A stretch of 64,000 bases of DNA from Corticimicrobacter populi (GCF_003123725.1 NZ_QETA01000009.1:1-64000), one strand, 5' to 3'. Shown: positions 6,700 through 15,889, numbered from the stretch's first letter. Notes: generated by a model not told the origin, from the letters alone. Made by a program: numbers and translations.

Positions 6700-8560
6700 G
6701 CGGCCGCTGCAGGCCACTCCGCCCATCGGCGAGCAGGCCCTGGCGCAACTGGCCAACGCCCTGTTCGCGGCCTTGCCAGGCCAGAGCGGCGAAGCCATTG
6801 CCGCTCTGGCCGGACACCGACCGGACCAGCCCGAGGCGCTGCACCCTGTCCTGGCCCCGACCTCGACGCCCGGCACTCATACCGGCATCACCACGGCGAC
6901 AGGCGCAGGCAACCCGCACCCTTCGACCACACCGGCCCCCGGTATCAACGGGACGCTGCTGCAACCCGACGCAGTGGCCCTGGGGCGTGGCGGCATCGGC
7001 TACCTGGATCACGCCGGCCCGCATGCCATCCCGGCTCCCGTAGTGGACCACCCCTACTCGCCGACCTCCAGCACGCCCTACTACTTTCAGAAGGAAGGGG
7101 GCTGGCCCGTACCGGCGGCGGGCGCACCGCTGCCATCCTCGTTGCCAGGCGTGCCTGATCTGGAGCGGGAGGCCCCTCGCAGCACCGCGCCGTCGCCGTA
7201 TTACTTTGTGGATGCACAGCAGCCGGGCACGCGTGCGGCTTCTTCCGTACCCGTGACGCATCCGGCAGCCCCACAGAGGAGCAGCCCGTCGCCTGCCATC
7301 TCACCTGCCACCACGCCTGCTGCGACATCCCACAACCACGGCACCCTCGGTGCCTACGAACTGCATGCCCTGCGACGCGACTTTCCCATTCTGCAGGAAA
7401 CCGTCAACGGCAAGCCGCTGATCTGGCTGGACAACGCGGCCACCACCCACAAGCCCCAGGCCGTGATCGACAGGCTGGCCTGGTTCTACACCCACGAAAA
7501 CTCCAACATCCACCGTGCGGCGCACGCGCTGGCCGCACGCGCCACCGACGCCTATGAAGCAGCCCGCGAAAAGGCGGCCCGTTTTCTGGGTGCGGCCTCG
7601 CCCGACGAGATCGTATTCGTGCGCGGAGCCACCGAAGGCATCAATCTGCTGGCCCGCACCTGGGGAGCCCAACAGGTGGGAGAAGGCGACGAGATCATCG
7701 TTTCGCACCTGGAGCATCATGCCAACATCGTGCCCTGGCAACAGCTTGCCGCCGACAAGGGCGCACGCCTGCGCGTGATTCCGGTCGACGACGACGGCCA
7801 GGTCCGGCTTGATGCCTTCCGCGCCCTGCTGTCGCCCCGCACCAAGGTCGTGTCGATCACGCAGGTGTCGAACGCGCTGGGCACGGTAGTGCCGGTCGAT
7901 GCCATCATCCGGATTGCCCATGCGGCCGGCGTCAAGGTCATCGTGGACGGTGCGCAATCGGTGGCCCACATGCGGGTGAACGTACAGGCGCTGGATGCCG
8001 ACTTCTTCGTGTTTTCCGGGCACAAGGTCTTCGGCCCCACAGGGATCGGGGTGGTCTACGGCAAGAAGGCGCTGCTCGACAATCTGCCGCCCTGGCAGGG
8101 CGGCGGCAACATGATCGCCGACGTGACCTTCGAGCATACGCAATATCAGCCCGCGCCGGCCCGCTTCGAGGCAGGCACCGGCAATATCGCGGATGCCGTG
8201 GGCCTGGGTGCCGCCTTCGACTACCTGGATCGCTACGGCATCGACACGCTCGGTGCCTACGAACATGGCCTGCTCGAATACGCCACTGCAGGACTCTCGA
8301 CGATCCCCGGCCTGCGCCTGATCGGCACCGCCGCCCACAAGGCCAGCGTGCTGTCGTTCGTGCTGGAAGGTCTCTCGACCCAGGAAGTAGGCGTGGCACT
8401 GAACCGCGAAGGCATCGCCGTACGCTCGGGCCACCACTGCGCGCAACCCATCCTGCGCCGCTTCGGCGTGGAAAGCACGGTGCGCCCCTCGCTGGCGTTC
8501 TACAACACCCGCGAGGAAATCGACACGCTGGTGCAGGCGCTGCAAAATCTGAAGCGCTGA
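6674..8560 (+). CDS. Cysteine desulfurase, family 2A encapsulin cargo
   Basis: A PLP-dependent SufS-type cysteine desulfurase that releases persulfide sulfur from L-cysteine. Residues about 225-628 form the class V aminotransferase fold: [43 protein letters not shown], the PLP lysine K451 in [12 protein letters not shown], and the catalytic C589 in [10 protein letters not shown]. Residues 1-222 are a low-complexity Pro/Ala/Thr-rich extension with conserved-looking islands ([20 protein letters not shown], about 97-116) and two related blocks, TPYYFQ (134-139) and SPYYFV (174-179). Such an extension is the cargo-loading domain of family 2A encapsulin cargo enzymes. The catalytic residues are intact although the shell gene upstream is broken, so the enzyme may now work unencapsulated. 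Its former promoter lay upstream of the shell gene; expression now depends on the IS or island. Confidence 0.92.
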   Translation: MSTPTPTVERPLQATPPIGEQALAQLANALFAALPGQSGEAIAALAGHRPDQPEALHPVLAPTSTPGTHTGITTATGAGNPHPSTTPAPGINGTLLQPDAVALGRGGIGYLDHAGPHAIPAPVVDHPYSPTSSTPYYFQKEGGWPVPAAGAPLPSSLPGVPDLEREAPRSTAPSPYYFVDAQQPGTRAASSVPVTHPAAPQRSSPSPAISPATTPAATSHNHGTLGAYELHALRRDFPILQETVNGKPLIWLDNAATTHKPQAVIDRLAWFYTHENSNIHRAAHALAARATDAYEAAREKAARFLGAASPDEIVFVRGATEGINLLARTWGAQQVGEGDEIIVSHLEHHANIVPWQQLAADKGARLRVIPVDDDGQVRLDAFRALLSPRTKVVSITQVSNALGTVVPVDAIIRIAHAAGVKVIVDGAQSVAHMRVNVQALDADFFVFSGHKVFGPTGIGVVYGKKALLDNLPPWQGGGNMIADVTFEHTQYQPAPARFEAGTGNIADAVGLGAAFDYLDRYGIDTLGAYEHGLLEYATAGLSTIPGLRLIGTAAHKASVLSFVLEGLSTQEVGVALNREGIAVRSGHHCAQPILRRFGVESTVRPSLAFYNTREEIDTLVQALQNLKR

Positions 8561-8572
8561 ACTTGCGTTATC

Positions 8573-8602
8573 AAGGGCGCGGCAGGCTGCCGCGCCCTTT
8601 TC
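8573..8602 (+). terminator. Intrinsic terminator after the cysteine desulfurase gene
   Basis: AAGGGCGCGGCA (8573-8584), a 3-base loop, and TGCCGCGCCCTT (8588-8599) form a perfect 12-bp stem, followed by TTCCT. It separates the encapsulin locus from argJ. Confidence 0.75.
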
Positions 8603-8679
8603 CTCTCCACAAGCCCCGAAAATTGACGATAATTGGAGGTTCGCCCGCATGCGCGCCTGACTTCAACACGAGTATCCAC

Positions 8680-9906
8680 ATGGCCGTCAATCTTCACATT
8701 CCCGCAGAAACGGATATCCATCCCGTCCCAGGTATCGAAATCGGTGTTACCGAGGCCGGTGTACGCAAAGCCAACCGGCGCGACCTGACGGTATTTCGAC
8801 TGGCCCCCGGCAGTTCGGTCGCCGGCGTCTTCACCCAGAACCGTTTTCGCGCCGCCCCCGTGCAGCTCTGTGAACGGCACCTACAGGCTGGTCAGGGCAT
8901 CCGTGCGCTGGTGATCAACACCGGCAATGCCAATGCCGGCACCGGAGAACAGGGACTGGCGGCCGCACAGGCCACCTGCGTGGCCCTGGCCCGCGAGCTG
9001 GATGTCGCTCCGGAACAGGTTCTGCCGTTCTCGACCGGCGTGATTCTCGAACAATTGCCCGTTGACCGCATCACGGCCGCCCTGCCCGCCGCCATTGCCG
9101 GCCTGGGCACAGGCAACTGGTTCAGTGCCGCGCACGGCATCATGACCACCGATACCCTGCCCAAGGTGCATTCGGTGCGCGTGCGCATCGGCGGACACGA
9201 GATCACCATTACCGGCATCAGCAAGGGCGCCGGCATGATCCGTCCCAACATGGCCACCATGCTGGGCTTTCTGGGCACCGATGCCGGCATCGCCCAGCCG
9301 CTGCTGGATCGCCTGGTGCGCGAGCTGGCCGACCAGTCGTTCAACCGCATCACCGTCGATGGCGACACCTCGACCAACGACTCCTTCATCGTGATCGCTT
9401 CCGGCCAGTCCGGCCTGCGCATCGACAGCGCCGATGACGCCCACTACGCCGAACTGCGCGATGCACTGGCACAGGCCTCGCGCGAACTGGCGCAGAAGAT
9501 CGTGCGCGATGCCGAGGGTGCCACCAAGTTCATCACCGTACATGTCGAAGAGGCCGCCACCACGGACGAAGCGCTCCAGGTTGCCTACAGCGTGGCGCAC
9601 TCCCCGCTGGTCAAGACCGCTTTCTACGCCTCCGACCCCAACCTGGGCCGTATCCTGTGCGCCATCGGCTATGCCGGCATCGACGATCTGGACACCGCCA
9701 AGCTGCGCCTGTGGCTCGATGATGTGCTGGTGGCCCGCGACGGCGGCCGCAACCCCGACTACCGTGAAGAAGATGGTCAGCGCGTGATGCAGCAGCCCGA
9801 AATCACCGTGCGCATCGCGCTGGGTCGCGGTGACGTCTCGGATACGGTCTATACCTGCGATTTCTCGCACGAGTATGTCAGCATCAATGCTGACTACCGC
9901 TCCTGA
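8680..9906 (+). CDS. argJ: Bifunctional glutamate N-acetyltransferase / ornithine acetyltransferase
   Basis: ArgJ recycles the acetyl group between N-acetylornithine and glutamate in arginine synthesis, and may also make N-acetylglutamate from acetyl-CoA. The 408-residue length is usual. Visible signatures: [12 protein letters not shown] (about 78-89), [18 protein letters not shown] with the autocleavage site A192/T193 (the threonine becomes the nucleophile of the beta subunit), [15 protein letters not shown] and [15 protein letters not shown]. The ATG at 8680 gives MAVNLHIP; an upstream in-frame extension to 8563 runs through the preceding terminator and is rejected. The following ATPase and Nudix genes in the same direction are its usual neighbours in betaproteobacteria. 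Confidence 0.95.
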   Translation: MAVNLHIPAETDIHPVPGIEIGVTEAGVRKANRRDLTVFRLAPGSSVAGVFTQNRFRAAPVQLCERHLQAGQGIRALVINTGNANAGTGEQGLAAAQATCVALARELDVAPEQVLPFSTGVILEQLPVDRITAALPAAIAGLGTGNWFSAAHGIMTTDTLPKVHSVRVRIGGHEITITGISKGAGMIRPNMATMLGFLGTDAGIAQPLLDRLVRELADQSFNRITVDGDTSTNDSFIVIASGQSGLRIDSADDAHYAELRDALAQASRELAQKIVRDAEGATKFITVHVEEAATTDEALQVAYSVAHSPLVKTAFYASDPNLGRILCAIGYAGIDDLDTAKLRLWLDDVLVARDGGRNPDYREEDGQRVMQQPEITVRIALGRGDVSDTVYTCDFSHEYVSINADYRS

Positions 9907-9940
9907 GACATCCGTCAACACGCATATCCGCATAGACAGG

Positions 9941-10849
9941 ATGACACCGACAGACCCCACAGCCACGGCAGCCAACGCTTCTGGTGCCGACCTGACCACC
10001 CTGCTGGCCCAGGCCAGCCGTGTACTGACCCAGTTGGAAGCCTGGCTGCCGCCCGCGCCACCGCCCATCGACTGGGAAGCCAGTGCCTGGCGCTGGCGTC
10101 GCCGGGGTGCCCGGGGCTGGCTGGATGCCGTACGCCACGTGGCCCGCATCCAGCCGGATGACCTCCGACACATTGAGCGCCAGAAAGACATCATCGACCG
10201 CAACACCCGCTATTTCATGGCGGGCCGTCCGGCCAACAATGTCCTGATGACCGGCGCACGCGGCACCGGCAAGAGTTCACTGGTCAAGGCCATGCTAGCG
10301 GCCTACCATGGGCAGGGCCTGCGCCTGATCGAAGTGGACAAGTCGGACCTGGGCGACCTGCCCGACATCGTCGAACTGGTTGCCAGCCGCCCCGAACGCT
10401 TCATCGTGTTCTGCGACGATCTGTCCTTCGAGGAAGGCGAAGCCGGCTACAAGGCGCTCAAGTCGGTGCTCGACGGCTCGATTGCCTCGGCAGGCGACAA
10501 CCTGCTGATCTATGCCACCTCCAACCGGCGTCATCTGATGCCGGAACACATGCGTGAAAACCTGCAGGCACAGCCCGGCCAGGACGGCGAAATCCATCCA
10601 GGGGAAACCGTCGAGGAAAAAGTCTCGCTGTCCGAGCGCTTCGGCCTGTGGCTGTCGTTCTATCCGTTCCGTCAGGACGACTACCTCGATATCGTGCATC
10701 ATTGGCTGGCCCACCTGGGCTGCTCGCCGGAAACCATCGCAGCCGCCCGCGAAGAGGCGTTGCAATGGGCGCTTCATCGGGGTTCGCGCTCCGGCCGCGT
10801 GGCCTGGCAGTTCGCACGCGACTGGGCTGCGCAGCACCAGGATGCCTGA
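9941..10849 (+). CDS. DUF815-family AAA ATPase
   Basis: A 302-residue ATPase of the DUF815 family. Walker A is TGARGTGKSSLV (about residues 103-114), Walker B is RFIVFCDDLSFEE, and the family's C-terminal part includes SERFGLWLSFYPFRQDDYL. Its cellular role is not established. The chosen ATG at 9941 follows ACAGG, 34 bases after the argJ stop; an alternative start within the end of argJ would add residues not typical of the family. The N-terminal 50 residues are Pro/Ala-rich and precede a conserved W-rich segment (WRWRRRG). It lies between argJ and the Nudix gene, as in related genomes. Confidence 0.88.
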   Translation: MTPTDPTATAANASGADLTTLLAQASRVLTQLEAWLPPAPPPIDWEASAWRWRRRGARGWLDAVRHVARIQPDDLRHIERQKDIIDRNTRYFMAGRPANNVLMTGARGTGKSSLVKAMLAAYHGQGLRLIEVDKSDLGDLPDIVELVASRPERFIVFCDDLSFEEGEAGYKALKSVLDGSIASAGDNLLIYATSNRRHLMPEHMRENLQAQPGQDGEIHPGETVEEKVSLSERFGLWLSFYPFRQDDYLDIVHHWLAHLGCSPETIAAAREEALQWALHRGSRSGRVAWQFARDWAAQHQDA

Positions 10850-10891
10850 ACGCAGGATGCGCCCAAACCACCTTGATCCATAGATACAGGC

Positions 10892-11869
10892 ATGACTCCT
10901 TCTCCTCACAAGAAAACGATTGACGTCGCGGTCGGCATGATCCTCGACGCACAGGGCCGGGTACTGCTGGCCGAACGCCCAGCCGACAAGAGCTGGTCCG
11001 GCTGGTGGGAGCTGCCCGGCGGCAAGATCGAACCGGGCGAAACGCCCCTGCAGGCACTGGTGCGCGAGCTGGACGAAGAACTCGGCATCCAGGTCACCAC
11101 GGTGACGCCCTGGGTCACCTATACCCATGAATATGACCATGCCTTCGTCAAGCTGGCATTTGCACTGGTCACCGGCTGGGAAGGGACGCCCTACGGTCGC
11201 GAGCAGCAGAAACTGTCGTGGGCCCTGCCTGCCGAGGCCGACAGTGTCGGCCCGCTGCTGCCGGCCGCCTACCCGCCACTGCGCTGGCTGCAACTGCCGA
11301 CCGAATACGCCATCACGGATATCGGCAGTCCGCAGGCATTGCCCGATTTTCTGGACAGACTGGATCTGGCGCTGGCTCGCGGACTGAAACTGGTGCAATT
11401 GCGCGAACCCGGCTGGCCCGACGGCACGGATGCCAGTTCCCTGCATGACGCGCTGCAGGCGATCATGGCCCGCTGCCACGCGGCCGGTGCCCGTGTGCTG
11501 GTCAACAGTGCCCATCCGGAAGCCTGGTGGCATGAAGCCGACGGCGTGCACCTGCGTGCCACCGATGCCGCAGCCCTCCCGGCCCGCCCCAGCTTCGACA
11601 GGGACAGCAGCCTGGTCGGAGTATCGACGCACGGTTCCCGCGAATTCGCCCAGGCGCGGGCACTGCAGGCCGATTTCATCGTGCTGGGTCCGGTACTGCC
11701 GACCGGCAGCCATCCCGGACGTGCGCCGATGGGATGGGACGCCTTCCTCAAGACCACCCGCTCTGCCGGCCTGCCGGCCTATGCACTGGGTGGCGTCACA
11801 CCGGATCTGCTGCAGACCGCTCGCCAACACGGCGCACACGGCGTGGCGGGCATACGCGGCTGGTGGTAA
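10892..11869 (+). CDS. Nudix (MutT-like) hydrolase fused to ThiE-like domain
   Basis: A two-domain protein of 325 residues. Residues 8-130 are a MutT-type Nudix domain with an intact Nudix box (GGKIEPGETPLQALVREL followed by DEELGI), expected to hydrolyse oxidised dNTPs such as 8-oxo-dGTP. Residues about 140-325 resemble thiamine-phosphate synthase (ThiE/TenI barrel) with QLREPGW, VLVNS, DGVHLRATD, VGVSTHG, VLGPVLPTGSHPG and YALGGV. This fusion is common in proteobacteria; the ThiE half is usually degenerate (here HLRATD instead of HLGxxD), so thiamine synthesis is doubtful. It ends just before a strong terminator. Confidence 0.9.
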   Translation: MTPSPHKKTIDVAVGMILDAQGRVLLAERPADKSWSGWWELPGGKIEPGETPLQALVRELDEELGIQVTTVTPWVTYTHEYDHAFVKLAFALVTGWEGTPYGREQQKLSWALPAEADSVGPLLPAAYPPLRWLQLPTEYAITDIGSPQALPDFLDRLDLALARGLKLVQLREPGWPDGTDASSLHDALQAIMARCHAAGARVLVNSAHPEAWWHEADGVHLRATDAAALPARPSFDRDSSLVGVSTHGSREFAQARALQADFIVLGPVLPTGSHPGRAPMGWDAFLKTTRSAGLPAYALGGVTPDLLQTARQHGAHGVAGIRGWW

Positions 11870-11873
11870 ATGC

Positions 11874-11902
11874 AAACGGGCCGCGCAATGCGGCCCGTTT
11901 TA
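11874..11902. terminator. Bidirectional terminator
   Basis: AAACGGGCCGC (11874-11884), a 5-base loop, and GCGGCCCGTTT (11890-11900) form a perfect 11-bp stem flanked by A and T runs. It sits between convergent genes. Confidence 0.85.
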
Positions 11903-11930
11903 TCTGGCTGTAGAGAATTTCAGGCCCGAT

Positions 11931-12707
11931 CTAGGGCACCAGCGCGATCCACTCCGGCGTGAGAAAGCGGGTTTCCATTGCCTTGCGGGCCTTGGCCAGC
12001 GTATCCTCGCCCAGCACACCCAATGTCAGCAGCGGCGCTTGCTCACGGAATGAGTCCAGCATGGCCTGCACCACGGCATCACGACTCAAGCCTGTCTGGC
12101 TGCGTAAGGGATCGACACGCTTCTTGGCACTGGTCGTGCCCTTGTCGGACAGTTTTTCCTTGCCTATCCTCAGGACCTCGAGCATCTTGTCGGCGTCGAT
12201 ATCATAGGCCATGGTCACATGGTGCAGCACCGCCTTGCCGCGCCGGGCCTGGGCGGCACCGCCGATCTTGCCCCCCGAGCTGGTGATGTCGTTGAGCGGC
12301 TGATACCAGGCATCGATACCGAGCTTGCGCAAGGCCTGAATCACCCATGAATCGAGAAATTCATAGCTTTCCTGGAAACTCATGCCGGCCACGAACTCGC
12401 TGGGAACGCTCAACGAATAGGTAATGCCATTGCCCGGCTCGATGAACATCGCCCCGCCCCCACTGATGCGGCGCACCACCTTGATATCGTGACGGGCAGC
12501 ACCTTCGGGATCGATTTCATTCCTGAGCGACTGGAAACGGCCGATCACGACTGCCGGCTCGGACCACTCCCAGATACGCAGTGTCGGAGGCCGTATACCA
12601 TCACTGACTTCCTGCGTGATCACGTCATCAAGCGCCATGTGCAAGGCAGCCTCCTGCGGTGCCTCGTGGATCAATTGCCAGGGCAGGCTATCCCAACTGT
12701 GGCTCAT
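11931..12707 (-). CDS. lplA: Lipoate-protein ligase, catalytic subunit (LplA-type)
   Basis: A 258-residue BPL/LplA-fold enzyme that adenylates lipoate and attaches it to E2 and GcvH lipoyl domains. Signatures: LRIWEWSEPAVVIGRFQS, RRISGGGAMFIEPGNGITYS (lipoyl-AMP loop) and SSGGKIGGAAQARR, with the catalytic lysine of GGKIGG. It ends without the C-terminal accessory domain found in E. coli LplA. That domain is encoded by the adjacent upstream gene, whose stop overlaps this ATG by 3 bases (12705-12707). This split layout is the bipartite LplA/LplB type known from archaea such as Thermoplasma. Confidence 0.88.
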   Translation of the reverse strand: MSHSWDSLPWQLIHEAPQEAALHMALDDVITQEVSDGIRPPTLRIWEWSEPAVVIGRFQSLRNEIDPEGAARHDIKVVRRISGGGAMFIEPGNGITYSLSVPSEFVAGMSFQESYEFLDSWVIQALRKLGIDAWYQPLNDITSSGGKIGGAAQARRGKAVLHHVTMAYDIDADKMLEVLRIGKEKLSDKGTTSAKKRVDPLRSQTGLSRDAVVQAMLDSFREQAPLLTLGVLGEDTLAKARKAMETRFLTPEWIALVP

Positions 12708-12979
12708 GCCAGTGCCCTCCGCACGACCACGGCAACGGCCTCAGACGAGATCCCGAACATCTCGGTCCCTTCCGGCAAGGCGGCCGTGACGGCAGCGACA
12801 ATCTCGGCCTCACTGGCCTCGACAGGCAGGCCTTCCAGCGCGGCATCGATATCGGACAGTGCCTCCGGTGGTTCCAGGAAGAAATCACCGCTCAGACGGG
12901 CATCGATGATCTGACGCCCATCCGTCTCCAGATCAATGACCAGCAGCTTGCCACCAGGGACTTTGTATTCGGCATGCAT
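12704..12979 (-). CDS. lplB: Lipoate-protein ligase accessory (C-terminal domain) protein
   Basis: A 91-residue protein matching the separate C-terminal domain of bipartite lipoate ligases: MHAEYKVPGGKLLVIDLE, then RLSGDFFLEPPEALSDID, and a C-terminal helical half (EAEIVAAVTAALP, EAVAVVVRRAL). In archaeal systems this domain is needed for lipoate activation. It is translated first and overlaps lplA, so the two are co-expressed in equal amounts. The pair occupies the place between zapD and the Nudix gene where yacG often lies; no yacG is visible. Confidence 0.8.
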   Translation of the reverse strand: MHAEYKVPGGKLLVIDLETDGRQIIDARLSGDFFLEPPEALSDIDAALEGLPVEASEAEIVAAVTAALPEGTEMFGISSEAVAVVVRRALA

Positions 12980-13015
12980 CTAAAAAGCTTCCTGCAAGAG
13001 TAAGAAGGTACCCGC

Positions 13016-13768
13016 TCAGAAAGAGCACAGCGCAATCCGGAACGGGATCGTGCGCATCACCTGCTGAGGCTTCATTTCGCCATCCTGGCAGGAGAAGCGT
13101 ATCCAGATCATGTATTTGTTGGCGCTGATCTCGGGGAACACACCCAGTTCCTCATCGACATGAACCCGCACCAACTGCTGCACCTTGCCGCCCAGCATGT
13201 GCTGATAGGCTCCCTGCGCTGCCTCGGCATCGGCCATGCTGCCGGACTGTCGCAGCAGGCGCAGGCACAGCGACAGACTCTGGAACACGGGCAGGATCAC
13301 GGCCACCCAGTCGCGCAGGCTGGCACGGCGCTGCTCGATGGGTTTTTGCTGCCAGGCGTAATAGGACGGCATGTCGAACTGGGTGGCACCGCCCGGTACG
13401 CTCAGACGCCCGCGCAGGCTGGTCAGCCAGTCATTGTCGCGCAGCGCCTGGCCGATCTTGCCCTGGCTGGACAGTGCCGCAATCGCCTGCTCGATGTCGG
13501 CCAGGGTTTTTTCCAACCCGGTCTGGTCGACCGAGGCGTGGCCGCGCAATACCAGCAGCGCCTGGCGCTGCCGGTCGAGATCTTGCATTACGCTGCCCTT
13601 GATGTCGGTACGATCCAGGCATTCGAGAATATCGAACAGCGTGCCCATCGCCACCTGATGGTGGCGCGCATCCTCGCCCTGGGCGAAGAAGAACAGCCGG
13701 TCGAAGAGGCACTCCAGCCTCAGCAGTATCCGAACACGTTCATTGCATGGATATTCGTACAGGGTCAC
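13016..13768 (-). CDS. zapD: Cell division protein ZapD
   Basis: ZapD (DUF1342, formerly YacF) binds and bundles FtsZ filaments at the division ring. The 250-residue length is typical. It begins MTLYEYPCNERVRILLRLE, the conserved start of the family, and contains LFDRLFFFAQG, DWVAVILPVFQSLSLCLRLLRQ and the C-terminal KYMIWIRF. It follows coaE on the same strand with a 15-base gap, the usual pilD-coaE-zapD order. Confidence 0.95.
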   Translation of the reverse strand: MTLYEYPCNERVRILLRLECLFDRLFFFAQGEDARHHQVAMGTLFDILECLDRTDIKGSVMQDLDRQRQALLVLRGHASVDQTGLEKTLADIEQAIAALSSQGKIGQALRDNDWLTSLRGRLSVPGGATQFDMPSYYAWQQKPIEQRRASLRDWVAVILPVFQSLSLCLRLLRQSGSMADAEAAQGAYQHMLGGKVQQLVRVHVDEELGVFPEISANKYMIWIRFSCQDGEMKPQQVMRTIPFRIALCSF

Positions 13769-13783
13769 AAGCGCTGGATCTCT

Positions 13784-14422
13784 CTATTTTTGAGGGGTGG
13801 AGCGGGTACCGGCACGCCAGGTGTCATGCAGCGCACGTGCCTGCCGCGACAGATCATCGGGCGACACGCTGCCGTCGTTGTTGATAATATCATCCGCCGC
13901 CGCCAGCCGAGAACCCCTGTCTATCTGCGCCGCCATGACGCGCTCCACGGTTTCACGCGACAGGCCGCTGCGCACGGCCACCCTGGCAACCTGCGTCTCG
14001 GGGTCGCAATCGACCACGCAGACCCGGTCCACCCGATCTCGCCAATGCCCGGACTCCACCAGCAGCGGCACCACGAAGACGATGTATGGAGGCCGCGCAT
14101 CACCCGGCCGCGCCATGGCGGCTGCGGCCCGGTCTGCAGACTGTTGCTGGATCAACGGATGCAGGATGGCCTCCAGTCGATGACGCGCCCCTGGCTGGCG
14201 AAACACCAGATCACGCATGTACGCACGATCCAGTGCGCCCTCGGGCGTACGCGCCTGCTCACCGAAGGCCGCCACGACGGATTCCATGGCAGCGCCACCC
14301 GGCACAGTCAGCGCATGGGCAATGGCATCGGCATCGATCACTTCTGCCCCCCAGCCGGCCAGAAGCTCGGCAACGCGACTCTTGCCGGAACCGATCCCGC
14401 CCGTCAGTCCGATTTTCAACAT
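13784..14422 (-). CDS. coaE: Dephospho-CoA kinase
   Basis: CoaE phosphorylates the 3'-hydroxyl of dephospho-CoA, the last step of coenzyme A synthesis. The 212-residue protein starts MLKIGLTGGIGSGKSRVAE with the P-loop GGIGSGKS. It also shows VIDADAIAH, FVVPLLVESG and VVDCDPETQVARV, all characteristic of the family. It sits 19 bases after the prepilin peptidase gene and 15 before zapD, indicating one transcript. Confidence 0.96.
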   Translation of the reverse strand: MLKIGLTGGIGSGKSRVAELLAGWGAEVIDADAIAHALTVPGGAAMESVVAAFGEQARTPEGALDRAYMRDLVFRQPGARHRLEAILHPLIQQQSADRAAAAMARPGDARPPYIVFVVPLLVESGHWRDRVDRVCVVDCDPETQVARVAVRSGLSRETVERVMAAQIDRGSRLAAADDIINNDGSVSPDDLSRQARALHDTWRAGTRSTPQK

Positions 14423-14441
14423 ACTGCCTCACTCCCCCTCA

Positions 14442-15119
14442 TCAACCTTGCCATGCCAGCGCCATGATACCGGCAAGTGCCAGCCAGGGCCCGAACGGCA
14501 GGGCCTGCCCGGCCCTGCACCACCCCATTGCACGCCCCAGCAACGCAGCCAACACCCCACAGGCCGACGACACCAGCATCAGGGCAGGCAGCCACGTCCA
14601 GCCCAGCCACGCGCCCAACGCAGCCAGCAGCTTGAAGTCCCCGTAGCCCATGCCTTCGCGCCCGGTCAGGCGTCGGTATGCCGCAGCCGCGCACCACAAC
14701 ACCAGATAGCCGCCCGCGGCACCCAGCACGGCGTCTCGCAACGGAGTCAGCGCGCCGTCCAGATTGACCAGCAGCCCAGCCCACAGCAGCGGCAGGGTCA
14801 AACCATCGGGCAGCAGGCAGGTCCGGGCATCGATCCAGGCCAGAGCCAGCAGGCTCGCCCCACAGGCCGCCACCGCCATGACCACCCAGGCATGCTGCGA
14901 CACAGGCAACCACAACAATGCCACCGTCAGGACCAATACCAGCGCATGCGCTACCCGTCGTACTGCCGGCGCAGGTCGGCTGCGGACCATCTGCGCGGCA
15001 TCGATCTGCGCCACCAGTCGAGGCGCGATATGGCACAGCAAGGCCACCCATGCCTGCAGCAGGACAATAGCCAGCAAGGTTTGCTTCCAGTTTGCGAGCA
15101 GCTCGGACATGGCTCCCAT
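14442..15119 (-). CDS. pilD: Prepilin peptidase, short form without N-terminal methylase domain
   Basis: An integral membrane aspartyl protease of the GXGD family (225 residues). The two catalytic aspartates lie in LAWIDARTCLLPD and GMGYGDFKLLAALG. At least six hydrophobic segments are visible. PilD/GspO enzymes are usually about 270-290 residues with an N-terminal zinc-binding CxxC domain that N-methylates the mature pilin. Here the N-terminus is about 90 residues of hydrophobic sequence without that cysteine motif, so only cleavage activity is expected. Neither pilB nor pilC lies upstream, where a lipoprotein gene is divergently oriented. The second ATG (15110) is an alternative start. Confidence 0.85.
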   Translation of the reverse strand: MGAMSELLANWKQTLLAIVLLQAWVALLCHIAPRLVAQIDAAQMVRSRPAPAVRRVAHALVLVLTVALLWLPVSQHAWVVMAVAACGASLLALAWIDARTCLLPDGLTLPLLWAGLLVNLDGALTPLRDAVLGAAGGYLVLWCAAAAYRRLTGREGMGYGDFKLLAALGAWLGWTWLPALMLVSSACGVLAALLGRAMGWCRAGQALPFGPWLALAGIMALAWQG

Positions 15120-15184
15120 TCCCGTTAACGCAACGAACAGCTACACTACCATCGACCCCAATCCTCGCCCAGCCTACTGCGACC

Positions 15185-15883
15185 ATGATGACACACAGCC
15201 CACGCCTCTCGCCCTCCCTTTTCCTGCGCCGTCCGGGCGTGATCGGCCTTGTGCTGGCGGCCGGCCTGGTCACGGCTGGCTGTGCACAACAGCGCATCCC
15301 CGGCTACTACGACCCGCCGCGTGCCAGCTCGGCCACCGACGCCAGCTACCAGCAGCAGGAGTTGCACAATCGGCCCCGGGCTCAGGCCGCCTCGCAGATA
15401 CAGATCCCGCTGCGCGGCGCAGATCGCAACGACCGGCAGGACAGTGCCGAAACAACGGGTGAAGGCCCTGTCGTCCCGTCCACTCCGGCCACGGCGCAGC
15501 TCTATCCGGAGCCCATCACCTTCGCCGGCACGCTGCCTTGCGTCGGCAGACCTTCCCAGTGTGCGGCACAGCGCATCACGCTCACCCTGTCTCCCAACGG
15601 CCGCTGGCGTACACGCTCGGTCTCGCAGGACAGTCAGGGTCACAGCGGCACGGGCACCGTCGAGCAGGGTTGCTGGCAGGCAGTACTCAGCACCCCGGCC
15701 CATGTCCTGCTGTTCAATGCCGACGGCAATGTACAGGCGGATTTCAGTGTCATTACGCCGCAGACCCTGCGGTTGTATGCCTATGGCGGCCACCAGCCCA
15801 GCCTGCACTACAACCTGGCGCGCCAGCCCGACCTGGACCCAATCGACGAAGCGGGTGCCAACGCCCCCACTTGCAACAACTGA
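15185..15883 (+). CDS. Putative lipoprotein, NlpE-like
   Basis: A 232-residue secreted protein with a lipoprotein signal peptide: basic start, hydrophobic core (GVIGLVLAAGLV) and lipobox TAGC, so it is predicted to be lipid-anchored. A linker rich in Q, P and A follows to about residue 90. The C-terminal part has FAGTLPCVGRPSQCAAQ, LTLSPNGRWRTRS and QGCWQ, resembling the N-terminal domain of NlpE (copper resistance/adhesion sensing), including the paired cysteines, but the match is partial. Two adjacent ATGs (15185 and 15188) are possible starts. It is transcribed away from pilD and toward panC. Confidence 0.7.
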   Translation: MMTHSPRLSPSLFLRRPGVIGLVLAAGLVTAGCAQQRIPGYYDPPRASSATDASYQQQELHNRPRAQAASQIQIPLRGADRNDRQDSAETTGEGPVVPSTPATAQLYPEPITFAGTLPCVGRPSQCAAQRITLTLSPNGRWRTRSVSQDSQGHSGTGTVEQGCWQAVLSTPAHVLLFNADGNVQADFSVITPQTLRLYAYGGHQPSLHYNLARQPDLDPIDEAGANAPTCNN

Positions 15884-15889
15884 TACCGC

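Noticed and set aside
7301-8650. 449-residue frame antisense to the cysteine desulfurase gene
   Set aside because: Composition mirrors the GC-rich sense gene and no domain is seen; typical antisense shadow.
10295-11875. 526-residue antisense frame across the DUF815 and Nudix genes
   Set aside because: It runs through two well-supported genes and the intergenic gap with no family similarity.
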